Shown piece after piece: positions 1 to 8,803 of a stretch of DNA of 64,000 nt; position 1 is the first letter of the stretch; each line of letters begins with the position of its first letter. The notes below the pieces were generated by a model that was given only the letters and a program-made list of their open reading frames with translations, was not told the DNA's origin and searched no databases. A program made the position numbers and the translations under genes. The stretch comes from Andalucia godoyi (Eukaryota; Discoba; Jakobea; Jakobida; Andaluciidae): assembly GCA_009859145.1 (NCBI GenBank), contig VRVR01000045.1, forward strand, positions 93,033 to 157,032, read 5' to 3'.

Positions 1-747
1 TTTTTGGAGAATCTCTCGGAAAACTCGGAAAAAAAGGAGGCAGAGGCACGTAAGCAGCGTGAGACTCATCGTGCGCTTTCCAAGCTTGAGGAGCAAGGGT
101 ACTTCATCAAGAAGAAGGGAGAACCGAACAAGAATATGAAGAAGGAGATTGCGTCTGCGCAGAAGAAGTCTGCTGCAGCCGCTCAGCAGGTCCCGGCACC
201 AGTTGCCGCTGCTTCCAGCAGCAAGGAAGAGGCTCCTGCAAGCGATACCCCGGCGCAGCCAAAGGAGGAGCGCAAGTTGGTTATTCCGTTTGAGAAGCTC
301 CAGGCTTTTGGATCTTTGGAAGTTCCAGCCCCTGTTACGTGGGCTGACGTGCCGGTTGCCATTGAAGCTGTCAAGCAGAAGAAGACTGTCTTTGAAGGCA
401 AGCGCGAGGAAGCAATGAAGAAGTTGGATGAAGATCTTGCCAAGATTGCTCTGGACTTTGAGAAGAAGAGAAAGATCGAGGAAGAGCGCGATGTGCAGCG
501 CGAAGCCGAGCGCCAAAAGGAGCGTGATGAGAAGGAGAAGGAGCGTGAGAAGGAGCGCTCTGAAAAGGAGAAGGAACGTGAGAAGGAGCGCGAAGCTAGG
601 AATAAGGAGAAAGCTGAGAAGAAGGAAAAGAGAGACAAGGAGAATGCCGGCAAAGAGCCGAAGGAGTACAAGAATAAGCAGAAGAAGGACAGACTGCCTC
701 CTGTCGCACCGGACTCTGCAGCGTCCGTGGATGCTATTACCGAATGA
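1..747 (+). CDS. Lys/Glu-rich coiled-coil protein, 3' part only
   Basis: The frame is open to the left edge of the window, so the N-terminus is missing; the first ATG inside is at 136. The visible 249 residues begin in a charged helical stretch, pass through an Ala/Pro-rich linker (about 55-85) and a short ordered segment containing VPAPVTWADV, and end in a long Glu/Lys/Arg helix with KEKEREKE-type repeats followed by a basic tail. The composition suggests a single alpha helix or coiled coil with nucleic-acid or cytoskeletal contacts. No catalytic motif is visible and I do not recognise the family. The gene ends in TGA and faces the convergent phosphoglycerate mutase gene about 225 bases away. 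That it is a real coding sequence is likely, given a frame of about 750 bases with a consistent protein-like composition. Its function is unknown. Confidence 0.7.
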   Translation, partial: FLENLSENSEKKEAEARKQRETHRALSKLEEQGYFIKKKGEPNKNMKKEIASAQKKSAAAAQQVPAPVAAASSSKEEAPASDTPAQPKEERKLVIPFEKLQAFGSLEVPAPVTWADVPVAIEAVKQKKTVFEGKREEAMKKLDEDLAKIALDFEKKRKIEEERDVQREAERQKERDEKEKEREKERSEKEKEREKEREARNKEKAEKKEKRDKENAGKEPKEYKNKQKKDRLPPVAPDSAASVDAITE

Positions 748-972
748 GCTTATTAGACTTGATCTGTTTCTTTCTCAGTGCTGTTTCTGTGTTGTTGTTT
801 TTGGTTGTGATTGATTTAAAGATGAAAGTGCGAACGAGCAAAAACAATGATTACCTGAGTTGACTGTGCCGGGCATCGACGCAAGTCCTCTCTGACTGTA
901 TTGTATGTTCTGTACATTGCTTGATCGTTGCGAATTTGCAATAGAGCTGGAACGGAGCTCGGATGCGTTCCT

Positions 973-2436
973 TCACTGGTGAATGTTCGCCGAGTCGCTG
1001 GGATCTCCTGTAGCGGAGCAGATTCTTCGCAGCAGCGGCATAACTTCGTCACCAGTGAAACGTCCAAGAACACCTTGCGCTAAGCTCTTTTCATCAAATT
1101 TTGTACAAGGGTCCGTCGTCTTCCACCTCGATGCTGCTGTGCATCGTCCAATGATGAAAGGAACAGGTTCGTGAGAATGATCTTCAAACGAACAGGGGGT
1201 GGAGTGGTCACCCGTTACACAAAGTGCAACGTCTGCCGGAAGATCTCGCATCAGCAGTCCAACAACGTCGTCGCACTTCTTCAACATTCTGGACTTGATT
1301 TCCACTGAGCCATCATGGCCCGCATCATCCACGCACTTCACGTGAAGGAAAACAAAATCTACCGGTCCAGATATCGGCGACAACATATCTGTCTCCTCGG
1401 CTGAAGGCAGGTACACCGACGGCGCGCTGGAAACGGTGCGGTGGTGGAACAGTTGAATGGCTGCTCGGCCCTTCATCATCAGATTCGAATCATAGTCACC
1501 AGTTGTCCCGCTGGGAACAATGACTGGAAGACCGAGGCAGAGCCCTAAGCCCTTGATACAGGCAGTGGGTGCAATCATCACCTGAACAAAAGGCGATTCT
1601 CGCAAAAAGCGGAACGGCGGCGTCTGGATCCGAACTCCAGCCCCACGGAGCAACACGCAATTTGCAGGTGGCAGACTGTTCTCAATGCGCTGCAAGTTCA
1701 GAGGATGGCATTCCAACAGGGTGGAAAAAATGTCGGAAAGCGCATTCACCAGATCACACGTGAATAATGCAGCGTTGTACTGCGGGTCATCAGCAGGAAC
1801 AGTTGGAGCACACATGACAAGGGGCAAGTTATCTCGAAGCGGGTCCGTGCCGGAAATTGCATCACTAAGGCCAGGCCCTCTCACTCGAACCCCACAACGA
1901 TGTTCTGTAGAGTACTGAACAAGAACGGAGTATCCTCTGAACTTGGGTTCAAACACTCCGAGATCGGCGCATTTTTCCGAGAGATACGCGCACAACGGAG
2001 GTCCATACGGCTGAAAATGTCGATCTGCTCTTCTTGACGTCACAAATGGCGTGACACCGCACCGAAGACAGCACTCCGACGCCCTGTCACGAACCACAGC
2101 AAAATTGGATTTGAAAGCAATGTCACCTACCTGCATGTCGATCCCTGCGCCCATGGACTCGAATGCTCCACGGCCGCGGTAGTACTTTTCTGGTGGATAC
2201 CCGAAAATCGAGAGATGAGCAGTATCGGAACCACAAGCAACACCGGGGCGCACAGGATCCAGCAATCCGCACAGACTCATACTGGTCAATCGATCGAGGT
2301 TCGGCAGATCGCTTGATTCCAGCGGAGTCTTGAAGTCCACCTCTCCATTTTCCGATGCAGGCTGGGCATAACTGACATCTGCTAATCCGTCAATAAGCAC
2401 GAAGCATAGTCGATTCAACAACTTTCCTTCTGACAT
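973..2436 (-). CDS. apgM: Cofactor-independent phosphoglycerate mutase, archaeal (ApgM) type
   Basis: The 487-aa product should interconvert 3- and 2-phosphoglycerate in glycolysis using two metal ions and a phosphoserine intermediate. Visible family signatures: a metal-binding Asp in VLIDGLAD (D16), the catalytic serine in GSDTAHL (S70), a second metal site in DDAGHDGS, and a TGDHST...DHSHEPVPF block near the C-terminus. The order and spacing fit the alkaline-phosphatase-superfamily aPGAM fold, about 400 residues in archaea, so this copy is slightly long. I chose the ATG at 2436 (MSEGKL) because the catalytic Asp lies 15 residues later; the open frame upstream runs into the assembly gap and has no family support. 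Known from the family: aPGAM is widespread in archaea and patchy in protists. Inference: cytosolic, since no targeting peptide is evident. Confidence 0.92.
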   Translation of the reverse strand: MSEGKLLNRLCFVLIDGLADVSYAQPASENGEVDFKTPLESSDLPNLDRLTSMSLCGLLDPVRPGVACGSDTAHLSIFGYPPEKYYRGRGAFESMGAGIDMQVGDIAFKSNFAVVRDRASECCLRCGVTPFVTSRRADRHFQPYGPPLCAYLSEKCADLGVFEPKFRGYSVLVQYSTEHRCGVRVRGPGLSDAISGTDPLRDNLPLVMCAPTVPADDPQYNAALFTCDLVNALSDIFSTLLECHPLNLQRIENSLPPANCVLLRGAGVRIQTPPFRFLRESPFVQVMIAPTACIKGLGLCLGLPVIVPSGTTGDYDSNLMMKGRAAIQLFHHRTVSSAPSVYLPSAEETDMLSPISGPVDFVFLHVKCVDDAGHDGSVEIKSRMLKKCDDVVGLLMRDLPADVALCVTGDHSTPCSFEDHSHEPVPFIIGRCTAASRWKTTDPCTKFDEKSLAQGVLGRFTGDEVMPLLRRICSATGDPSDSANIHQ

Positions 2437-2473
2437 GTTCTTTGAACAGCGTCGACCGAACGAACAGAAACCC

Positions 2474-3016
2474 NNNNNNNNNNNNNNNNNNNNNNNNNNN
2501 NNNNNNNNNNNNNNNNNNNNNNNNNNNNNNNNNNNNNNNNNNNNNNNNNNNNNNNNNNNNNNNNNNNNNNNNNNNNNNNNNNNNNNNNNNNNNNNNNNNN
2601 NNNNNNNNNNNNNNNNNNNNNNNNNNNNNNNNNNNNNNNNNNNNNNNNNNNNNNNNNNNNNNNNNNNNNNNNNNNNNNNNNNNNNNNNNNNNNNNNNNNN
2701 NNNNNNNNNNNNNNNNNNNNNNNNNNNNNNNNNNNNNNNNNNNNNNNNNNNNNNNNNNNNNNNNNNNNNNNNNNNNNNNNNNNNNNNNNNNNNNNNNNNN
2801 NNNNNNNNNNNNNNNNNNNNNNNNNNNNNNNNNNNNNNNNNNNNNNNNNNNNNNNNNNNNNNNNNNNNNNNNNNNNNNNNNNNNNNNNNNNNNNNNNNNN
2901 NNNNNNNNNNNNNNNNNNNNNNNNNNNNNNNNNNNNNNNNNNNNNNNNNNNNNNNNNNNNNNNNNNNNNNNNNNNNNNNNNNNNNNNNNNNNNNNNNNNN
3001 NNNNNNNNNNNNNNNN
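2474..3016. other. Assembly gap of 543 unknown bases
   Basis: A run of N sits just upstream of the phosphoglycerate mutase start. It probably hides that gene's promoter and perhaps a short first exon. All reading frames that cross it are artefacts. Confidence 1.
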
Positions 3017-3209
3017 CTTACTGTACCGTACCCGCGAGAAAGGCCACTTGATGCACGACGGTGATCGATGCAACATTCGTTCACGTTCGTAATTCCCGCC
3101 ACAAAACTCCCGACGCTACGAAACCTCGATTGATGTTTTGTTGGCGGTTTCCAGTCCTGGAAAAAAGCTCATTCACCGTTTTGATTTCGACGTCTGTGTG
3201 CTAGGCTCC

Positions 3210-3428
3210 ATGTCAATGTCCATGTCTTCCCATAACGACGACCTTTCAAAGAATCACTTATACAGCGAATTAGGCTTCCAGCTGTCTCGACTGAGCAATG
3301 CAATGGACTCTCTTGCAGCAAACGTCGAGCATTCAAAAGGAATGACAGACGAGACGCTGTCGCTTGCTACTCGATTGACTGCTATGCTCTCTGCTTCCAA
3401 GTTTTCTGACCCCTCTTCACGCCCGTGA
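3210..3428 (+). CDS. Small helical protein, possibly HSK3/DASH-like (weak)
   Basis: From the ATG at 3210 (MSMSMSSHNDD) the product is 72 aa. After a short polar head it is predicted helical, with regularly spaced leucines (LGFQLSRLSNAMDSL, then LATRLTAMLSASKF). The length, the paired-helix pattern and the small-residue/aromatic ending resemble small kinetochore or tethering subunits such as the DASH component Hsk3. The similarity is only by pattern and I would not rely on it. An upstream in-frame start at 3138 is a TTG, so the 24-residue extension is unlikely. A CT-rich microsatellite follows the TGA stop directly. It could also be a fortuitous ORF, but the amphipathic composition argues for a real protein. 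Confidence 0.45.
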   Translation: MSMSMSSHNDDLSKNHLYSELGFQLSRLSNAMDSLAANVEHSKGMTDETLSLATRLTAMLSASKFSDPSSRP

Positions 3429-3429
3429 T

Positions 3430-3475
3430 TCTCTCTCTCTCTCTCTCTCTCTTTCTTTCTCTTTCTCTTTCTCTT
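3430..3475. repeat. (CT)n microsatellite grading into CTTT repeats
   Basis: A tract of about 46 bases of CT dinucleotides and then CTTT units follows the stop of the small ORF at 3210-3428. It probably lies in that gene's 3' UTR or in the pyrimidine-rich flank of the following region. Confidence 0.9.
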
Positions 3476-4609
3476 TCTGTTTCGCTGTCTCTTTCTCTGT
3501 CTGTGTGTGTGTTGCTTTGTAAATACTCGTTTGCTTTGCTGCCTTTCTGCTCTTCGCTGTGTTATAAGCACTGCGACAGCGGCTTCCAATGAATTTTGTT
3601 TGGACGCAAGCTCCTTGCAGACCGTCTAAAGAAAGAGACCAACTGCGAGAAACAAGAACGGTTGGCAGCTTTGTGTATCAACGTTGAATGTCAAACAAGC
3701 AACATCATTACCGGAAGTTTGTTTATCTGTCTACAATTTCCCCATTCTTCACGTTTCTCCTCTTTCTATTATTCTTTTCGTTTGTCTGTGTTTTATAATC
3801 GAATCCTCAAGCAGCACCGCATCAAAGACAAAAACATCTCATGGCTCCAAAGAGGGATCGTCCCGACAAACTCAAAGCGGCCACGCCAGAAGATACCCGA
3901 GGACCAAGAAACCCGCTGATCCCCTCTCGTCGGAGGCGGAGAGCAACATATTTTTAAATTCACGGAGATGTGATCGATTGCGTTCGGAATGCGCCTTTCA
4001 AGTCAGAGAACAAGAGCGAGCAAAGGCAGAAGCGTCGTCAGGCGCAACGTGTCCCACCGACGACCACATTCTGTTTCCTCCAACATTCATTGTTGAATGT
4101 TGAATCGATTGGGGGGGGAGTATATTGGGTTGCGATGACCCTTTGATATAGAGTAAAAACAGCAACAAAATAACGTGTGGCTTGGATCTGTCTTCGGTGA
4201 CAGTGAAGCCGATGATTAATAATGATTCCTGTTTGAGAATGTGATTCGTAGGATCGATTGCCATGCAACCCTGCAATAGTACCAATTAGGATCAATTAGT
4301 ACTGATGCAGTATACCGCAGGCGTAAAAAATTTCGCAATACACCAACGCGATTTTTTTGTATTGGGGAGTCCTGTTTCAACGAATAAAAAACGCAACTGC
4401 TTCGGGTCGGAGGAATTCTCTAATTTTTTTTCTTTTGCCATCCATTTTATTTTTCCTTCAATCGGTTTTTAATTCTACCTCTTTTTTCTTTTTCTTTTCC
4501 ACCGGTCATCATCACTGTTATTTGTTGTTGTCATCATCATTGTTGTTGTTGATCTTTTTTTTTGGGGGGGGAGGAAAGATTATTACTCTTTTTTTTTGGT
4601 TGGACGTTT
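3476..4609. other. Gene-free interval holding the left arm of the inverted repeat
   Basis: No convincing gene is visible on either strand. Frames here (for example 3684-4103 on the plus strand and 3998-4285 on the minus strand) are not conserved in the other repeat arm, where a one-base indel in a G run breaks the frame. The right third (about 4420-4600) is strongly T-rich and precedes the ATG at 4610, as expected of a promoter or 5' UTR in this genome. Confidence 0.6.
3872..4228 (+). repeat. Left arm of a long near-identical inverted repeat
   Basis: These 357 bases recur in reverse complement at 10603-10958. I count three substitutions and one single-base length change in a G run, so identity is about 99%. 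The outer end begins TCAAAGCGGCCACGCC and the inner end is GATTAATAATGATTC. Sequence similarity stops sharply at both ends. The arms bracket 6,374 bases containing two intact genes. No matching direct target-site duplication is visible just outside the arms, so a recent transposon insertion is not proven. Confidence 0.95.
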
Positions 4610-6154
4610 ATGTCGGAAACTGCGGCTGCAGTGCGTCAGCGGCGCCAATCTGTTGATTTTTTGATCAATTCCAACTTGGATGGCCCTCTTCATCCGGGCC
4701 CTACGAACTTGTTGCCTCATCTTTCCATTTCGACCACTCCGACATCTCACTATGCGCCTGCAGAGTCTCCCCGGAACGTCCGCGCTTCCCCCATTGTGGA
4801 CATTCAAGGTCCGCGCTCCATTCATGTTCAGAACGTCCACCGGACGAGTCTTCCGGGAGTCCCGATGACTCTGACCAGTGGATATGTTCATCCATCTCCC
4901 CCAGTAACGTCTCATCCGATGCACCTTCACGGAGTGCGCTCGTCACCTTCTATGGGGTTTCCCAACAATTCGTACGGTATGAATCTTATGGTTACGGAAG
5001 ACCAGTATCCTGGGATGGCGTACCGCAGATCATCTGCGCCTGCTGATGTTTCCAACCTGAACATGCCTGGCTTTGCGAATTATCAATACTCGCATGGAAG
5101 CCCCTTGCAGCATCTTGTGGTTCATTCTCAGGGACCGCAAATCCCGCCTCCCAGCTATATGCCTGTTGTGTCGCCCCACGCGCGCTACTCGACCGGCCCT
5201 GTCACACAGTACGTGCCTGTATCCTCGAACGACCCGTCTTTTGGCAATAACGGTGTTGGTACGGGGACGCCGTTTATGTCGAGAAAGCGCGATTCAGTGA
5301 CGTCGTCTCTTGGGAATTTGAATATGGCTGAGTTTCCTTCTGGTGCTCCTGTCATTCTTCCACCACCGACTGCTCCGTCGACGGTCGCGAATGTCTCCTC
5401 TCCCGTTGCAAGCAAGGAGGTGCCGGTGAACCCGGATGGCAAACGTCGTCGGTCGGTCCCGTCGATTCCTTTGCAGTTTACCTCTCATCACATTGTTGTG
5501 CAGTCAGACGCCCAGGGGACAAGTCAGAATCAAGTGACGGACATCATCAGTGCCAAACTGAGTTCCGCTGCTCCTTTGCATCATGATCTTTATCCGGCAG
5601 ATGCGAATCACCAAGTTGTGATGTCACAATCGCAATTGGCTGTGGAATTCGGTCTTATATCCAACGAGAAGAAGCTTCAACAGTTTCGTTACCGCGATTT
5701 CAAGCGCGCGGTGATGGACAGAGCGTCCGAACAGCATCGTGCGTTCATCGGACTGCATCCTGAGCACAACTTATTTACTTCACGATTACCCCACAAGATG
5801 TCGAAGAGACATTTTGCTTATCGTATCGCTTTGGTCATTTTCCACAGCATTCTAGCGTCCGGTGCGGTGCCTTCTTGTTGGAAGAGGTTGAAAAAGAGCG
5901 TCTTTTACGGAAACTTGCCTGAATTTGCCAACGAAATTCTCCCTGAAGTTGCTCTTCTCGCGTACTCCAGAATGCATTATGAGGGAATGACTCTCGCTTC
6001 AGCCATTTCGTATGCGCAGTCGCAACCTGTGCGCCCCCAACTCTCCAGCGTTCTTGAAACGAGTCCTTATGTATCCTCTGATTCCGAAAATGACAATCAA
6101 GGCGATGCTGACCAAGAGGATGATGAAGAAGAGGAGCCAGTGTCTAGTTCTTAG
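4610..6154 (+). CDS. Low-complexity protein with C-terminal VEFG/FAYR domain (family unknown)
   Basis: The 514-aa product has a long disordered N-terminal part rich in Ser, Pro, His and Met, and a basic patch, GKRRRSVPS, near residue 285. From about residue 345 it has an ordered alpha-helical domain: LAVEFG, FRYRDFKRAV, then LPHKMSKRHFAYRIAL and CWKRLKKSV. It ends in an acidic tail of Asp/Glu. The C-terminal domain clearly matches that of the gene at 25936-28059, so the two are paralogues. I do not recognise the domain. The layout, a disordered low-complexity region plus a compact basic helical domain, suggests a nuclear regulator or RNA-binding protein, but that is inference. The in-frame ATG at 4562 would add residues translated from a T-tract (LLLFFFGW), so I prefer 4610. 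The gene lies inside the inverted-repeat bracket. Confidence 0.85.
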   Translation: MSETAAAVRQRRQSVDFLINSNLDGPLHPGPTNLLPHLSISTTPTSHYAPAESPRNVRASPIVDIQGPRSIHVQNVHRTSLPGVPMTLTSGYVHPSPPVTSHPMHLHGVRSSPSMGFPNNSYGMNLMVTEDQYPGMAYRRSSAPADVSNLNMPGFANYQYSHGSPLQHLVVHSQGPQIPPPSYMPVVSPHARYSTGPVTQYVPVSSNDPSFGNNGVGTGTPFMSRKRDSVTSSLGNLNMAEFPSGAPVILPPPTAPSTVANVSSPVASKEVPVNPDGKRRRSVPSIPLQFTSHHIVVQSDAQGTSQNQVTDIISAKLSSAAPLHHDLYPADANHQVVMSQSQLAVEFGLISNEKKLQQFRYRDFKRAVMDRASEQHRAFIGLHPEHNLFTSRLPHKMSKRHFAYRIALVIFHSILASGAVPSCWKRLKKSVFYGNLPEFANEILPEVALLAYSRMHYEGMTLASAISYAQSQPVRPQLSSVLETSPYVSSDSENDNQGDADQEDDEEEEPVSSS

Positions 6155-6685
6155 ATTTGCTCCTCAACGAATGTCGCCTTCAGAGATACTGTATTTTGTT
6201 GAATGGCTTTCGGAGAAATGTTGCTGTATCATTTTGGTACCAATTCGTGTATGTTTATTTTGGAAACCTGTGTATCATACGTCAAGCTGCAGAGATCAGT
6301 ACTTTGTGGTTGACTCTGCGTATCGTGTATATGATGTGAAATTATTGTCTTTTACAACACTCAAAAAATCGACTTTATGATCCTTTTCAAACATCTCTGT
6401 TCGCGAGACTTTTGGACGATCCATTTCTCCAGCACGTGAATTAACAGCACGCTCAAAAGAACAGAAAAAATCCACTCGTGAAAAAAGACTGGCGTCATGT
6501 TTTGCAAAGCACATCTGATCCTGTGTCGGACATTATTTTTGATTTTTCCGACAGCGCTCCGCAAGCCCAAAAAAATGAGACAGCAGAAAAACGTCCCGTG
6601 TCTTTTTCTGGACTTGCGAAGCAGTAACCCCAACGCCTGTTTTTTTTTTTCCTCTAAGCATTAAAGGAAGTAGTGTGTCTGGGAA
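6155..6685. other. Intergenic spacer before the secreted glutaminase
   Basis: About 530 bases hold the 3' flank of the preceding gene and the presumed promoter of the next. A T-rich tract (about 6640-6660) lies shortly before the ATG at 6686. No further gene or RNA is visible. Confidence 0.6.
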
Positions 6686-8803
6686 ATGCGGTATTTTTTA
6701 GTTCTGCAGCTTTGCTTGTCCGGGGTCCTGTTCCTCGCTCATGGACTGAGTCCCCTTCGACCTCCTGCAGTGCCGCTCGTTGTCTCTGATCCTTTCGTTT
6801 CCATCTGGTCGACGACTGACAATTTGTATGACAGCTGGCCGCAGCATTGGAGTGGCGCCACTACCGCGCTTACTGGACTGATTCGGATTGACGGCAGCCC
6901 GTTTCGGTTCATGGGACCAGATGATGGGATCCTTCCAAATGCGACAATGCAGCAAACGAATGTTTCAGTGTTCCCGACTCGCACGGTGTATGAATTCCAG
7001 CGGAATGGTGTTGGGCTGACAGTCACGTTCAATACACCATCCATTATCAAGGGAAAATCTCTCGGTGACGACGCTGACATGTTGTCTCGAGGAGTGACCT
7101 ATGTGGACTTTGAGACAAAAACGCTTGACGGCGCACCGCACTCGGTGTCTTTGTATTTTGATATGACGTCTGAATTGGTTGTCAATGATGTTTCGACTCC
7201 GGTGGTTTGGAATCGCGTGGCATCATCTACTGTCTGCGGATTCACCAGCTTGAGAATGGGATCTGAGAAACAGCCTGTTCTTGACCAGGCCGGCGATGCC
7301 GTCCGAATTTCTTGGGGCTATGTATACTTGAGCACCACAAATGCTTCTGACGTAAGCTCTGTGTTTTCTGGTTCGGTGCTGTCTCGATCTGCTTTCGGAC
7401 GCGATGGCAGCCTTCCTAAGGTGGACGACAATCGAATGCCACGTGCGTGTAGTGACAATTGGCCTGTAATGGCGTTGGTTTTCGGAAACATGGATGTGTC
7501 TGCCACTGTTTCACAGCAACGATGGATTATGCTAAACGTGGACGACCAGTTTTCCGTCAAGTACTTTGGACAGTTTTTGCCACCCTTCTGGAAATACTTG
7601 TTTGGAAATGTGGAACGATTGATTTGCACTTCGATATCTGAACATGATCAGTTGCAGGTGCTTTCGAAGTCGTTTGATCTTTCGTTGCTTTCGAACTTGG
7701 AGAGCACTGGGGGCGCCTCGTATGCCACTCTCGGCGGCCTGACCTATCGGCAAGTGACAGGTGCAACAAAGCTTACATTCGACGCGGACTCGGGAAGAAT
7801 CCGGTTTTTTATGAAGGAGATTTCTTCTGATGGTGATATCCAGACGGTCGATGTCATATATCCTGCATCACCATTCTTTTTGTATCTCAATCCCCAACTC
7901 CTAACTCTCCAGTTGCTTCCTATCTTTGAGTATGCGCTGAATATGACGTCGGACCCGTATCCTCTGGTTTGGGCTCCGCACCATCTTGGCACGTATCCGA
8001 TTTGTGATATTCTCCCTTCGCAGCAAGAAAACATGCCTGTGGAGGAGACTGCGAATATGATTCTGATGTTGGCTGCCATCGCCCAGAAGGATTCGTATTC
8101 TGCGATGATGAGCATGCTACCTGAGGGCTCGTGGGGCATGATCGAACAGTGGGCACAGTATCTGTGGGAGAACACCCTCGATACCGAAAACCAACTTTGC
8201 ACAGACGACTTTGAGGGCCCTTCAGCGCATAACGCAAATTTGGCTGCGAAAGGTATTGTTGCCATGGGTGCGTTTGCGTATCTGGCACATTTACGTGGCG
8301 ATGACGTGCAGTCTCTGAAGTTTGTGAATATGGCACGTAATTACTCATCATTTTGGGAGAAGTATGCACTCGATTCGTCGTCTTCTGGACCGGCGCACTA
8401 CAAGCTGCAGTATGACAAACCAAATTCCTGGTCTTTGAAGTACAACCTCGCTTGGGATCTGGTCTTGGGCACCGCTATCTTCCGCCCAGAAGTGGTTTCC
8501 GCTGAACTGGACTATTATTTCTCTCAACACACAACTCACTATGGGCTTCCTCTGGATGTCCGGTCTGATTATGCCAAGTTTGACTGGTGTTCCTGGGTAG
8601 CAGCTATGTCTCCCGATCCAACAAAGTTCTCGAGTGTGATGGATTCGTTGCTGGCATATGCAAACGAGACGCCTTCCCGGGTACCCCTTTCGGACTGGTA
8701 TTTTGCTCACACGTCGGTGTCTGTAGGATTCCGCTCTCGATCAGTTGTGGGAGGTTTATATCTGAAACAACTTGTCTCATCTGCTGTGGCCAATAATCGG
8801 TAA
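6686..8803 (+). CDS. Secreted GtaA-type glutaminase
   Basis: The 705-aa product begins with a signal peptide (MRYFLVLQLCLSGVLFLAHG). The mature N-terminus carries the family block PLVVSDPFVSIWS followed by LYDSWPQHWSGA and LTGLIRIDG. A later conserved block, LVWAPHHLGTYP, and the helical (alpha/alpha) C-terminal half with NMARNYSSFW complete the architecture of the GtaA glutaminases (DUF5127/DUF4965/DUF1793), best known from filamentous fungi, where they deamidate extracellular glutamine to glutamate. Length fits the family, about 650-700 aa. Several NxS/T sites agree with secretion. It sits between the arms of the inverted repeat, downstream of the VEFG/FAYR gene on the same strand. Enzymatic specificity is known only for a few fungal members, so other amidohydrolase activities remain possible. 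Confidence 0.88.
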   Translation: MRYFLVLQLCLSGVLFLAHGLSPLRPPAVPLVVSDPFVSIWSTTDNLYDSWPQHWSGATTALTGLIRIDGSPFRFMGPDDGILPNATMQQTNVSVFPTRTVYEFQRNGVGLTVTFNTPSIIKGKSLGDDADMLSRGVTYVDFETKTLDGAPHSVSLYFDMTSELVVNDVSTPVVWNRVASSTVCGFTSLRMGSEKQPVLDQAGDAVRISWGYVYLSTTNASDVSSVFSGSVLSRSAFGRDGSLPKVDDNRMPRACSDNWPVMALVFGNMDVSATVSQQRWIMLNVDDQFSVKYFGQFLPPFWKYLFGNVERLICTSISEHDQLQVLSKSFDLSLLSNLESTGGASYATLGGLTYRQVTGATKLTFDADSGRIRFFMKEISSDGDIQTVDVIYPASPFFLYLNPQLLTLQLLPIFEYALNMTSDPYPLVWAPHHLGTYPICDILPSQQENMPVEETANMILMLAAIAQKDSYSAMMSMLPEGSWGMIEQWAQYLWENTLDTENQLCTDDFEGPSAHNANLAAKGIVAMGAFAYLAHLRGDDVQSLKFVNMARNYSSFWEKYALDSSSSGPAHYKLQYDKPNSWSLKYNLAWDLVLGTAIFRPEVVSAELDYYFSQHTTHYGLPLDVRSDYAKFDWCSWVAAMSPDPTKFSSVMDSLLAYANETPSRVPLSDWYFAHTSVSVGFRSRSVVGGLYLKQLVSSAVANNR

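Noticed and set aside
3684-4285. Protein frames across the left inverted-repeat arm
   Set aside because: The right arm has a one-base indel that breaks the same frames, so coding conservation is absent.
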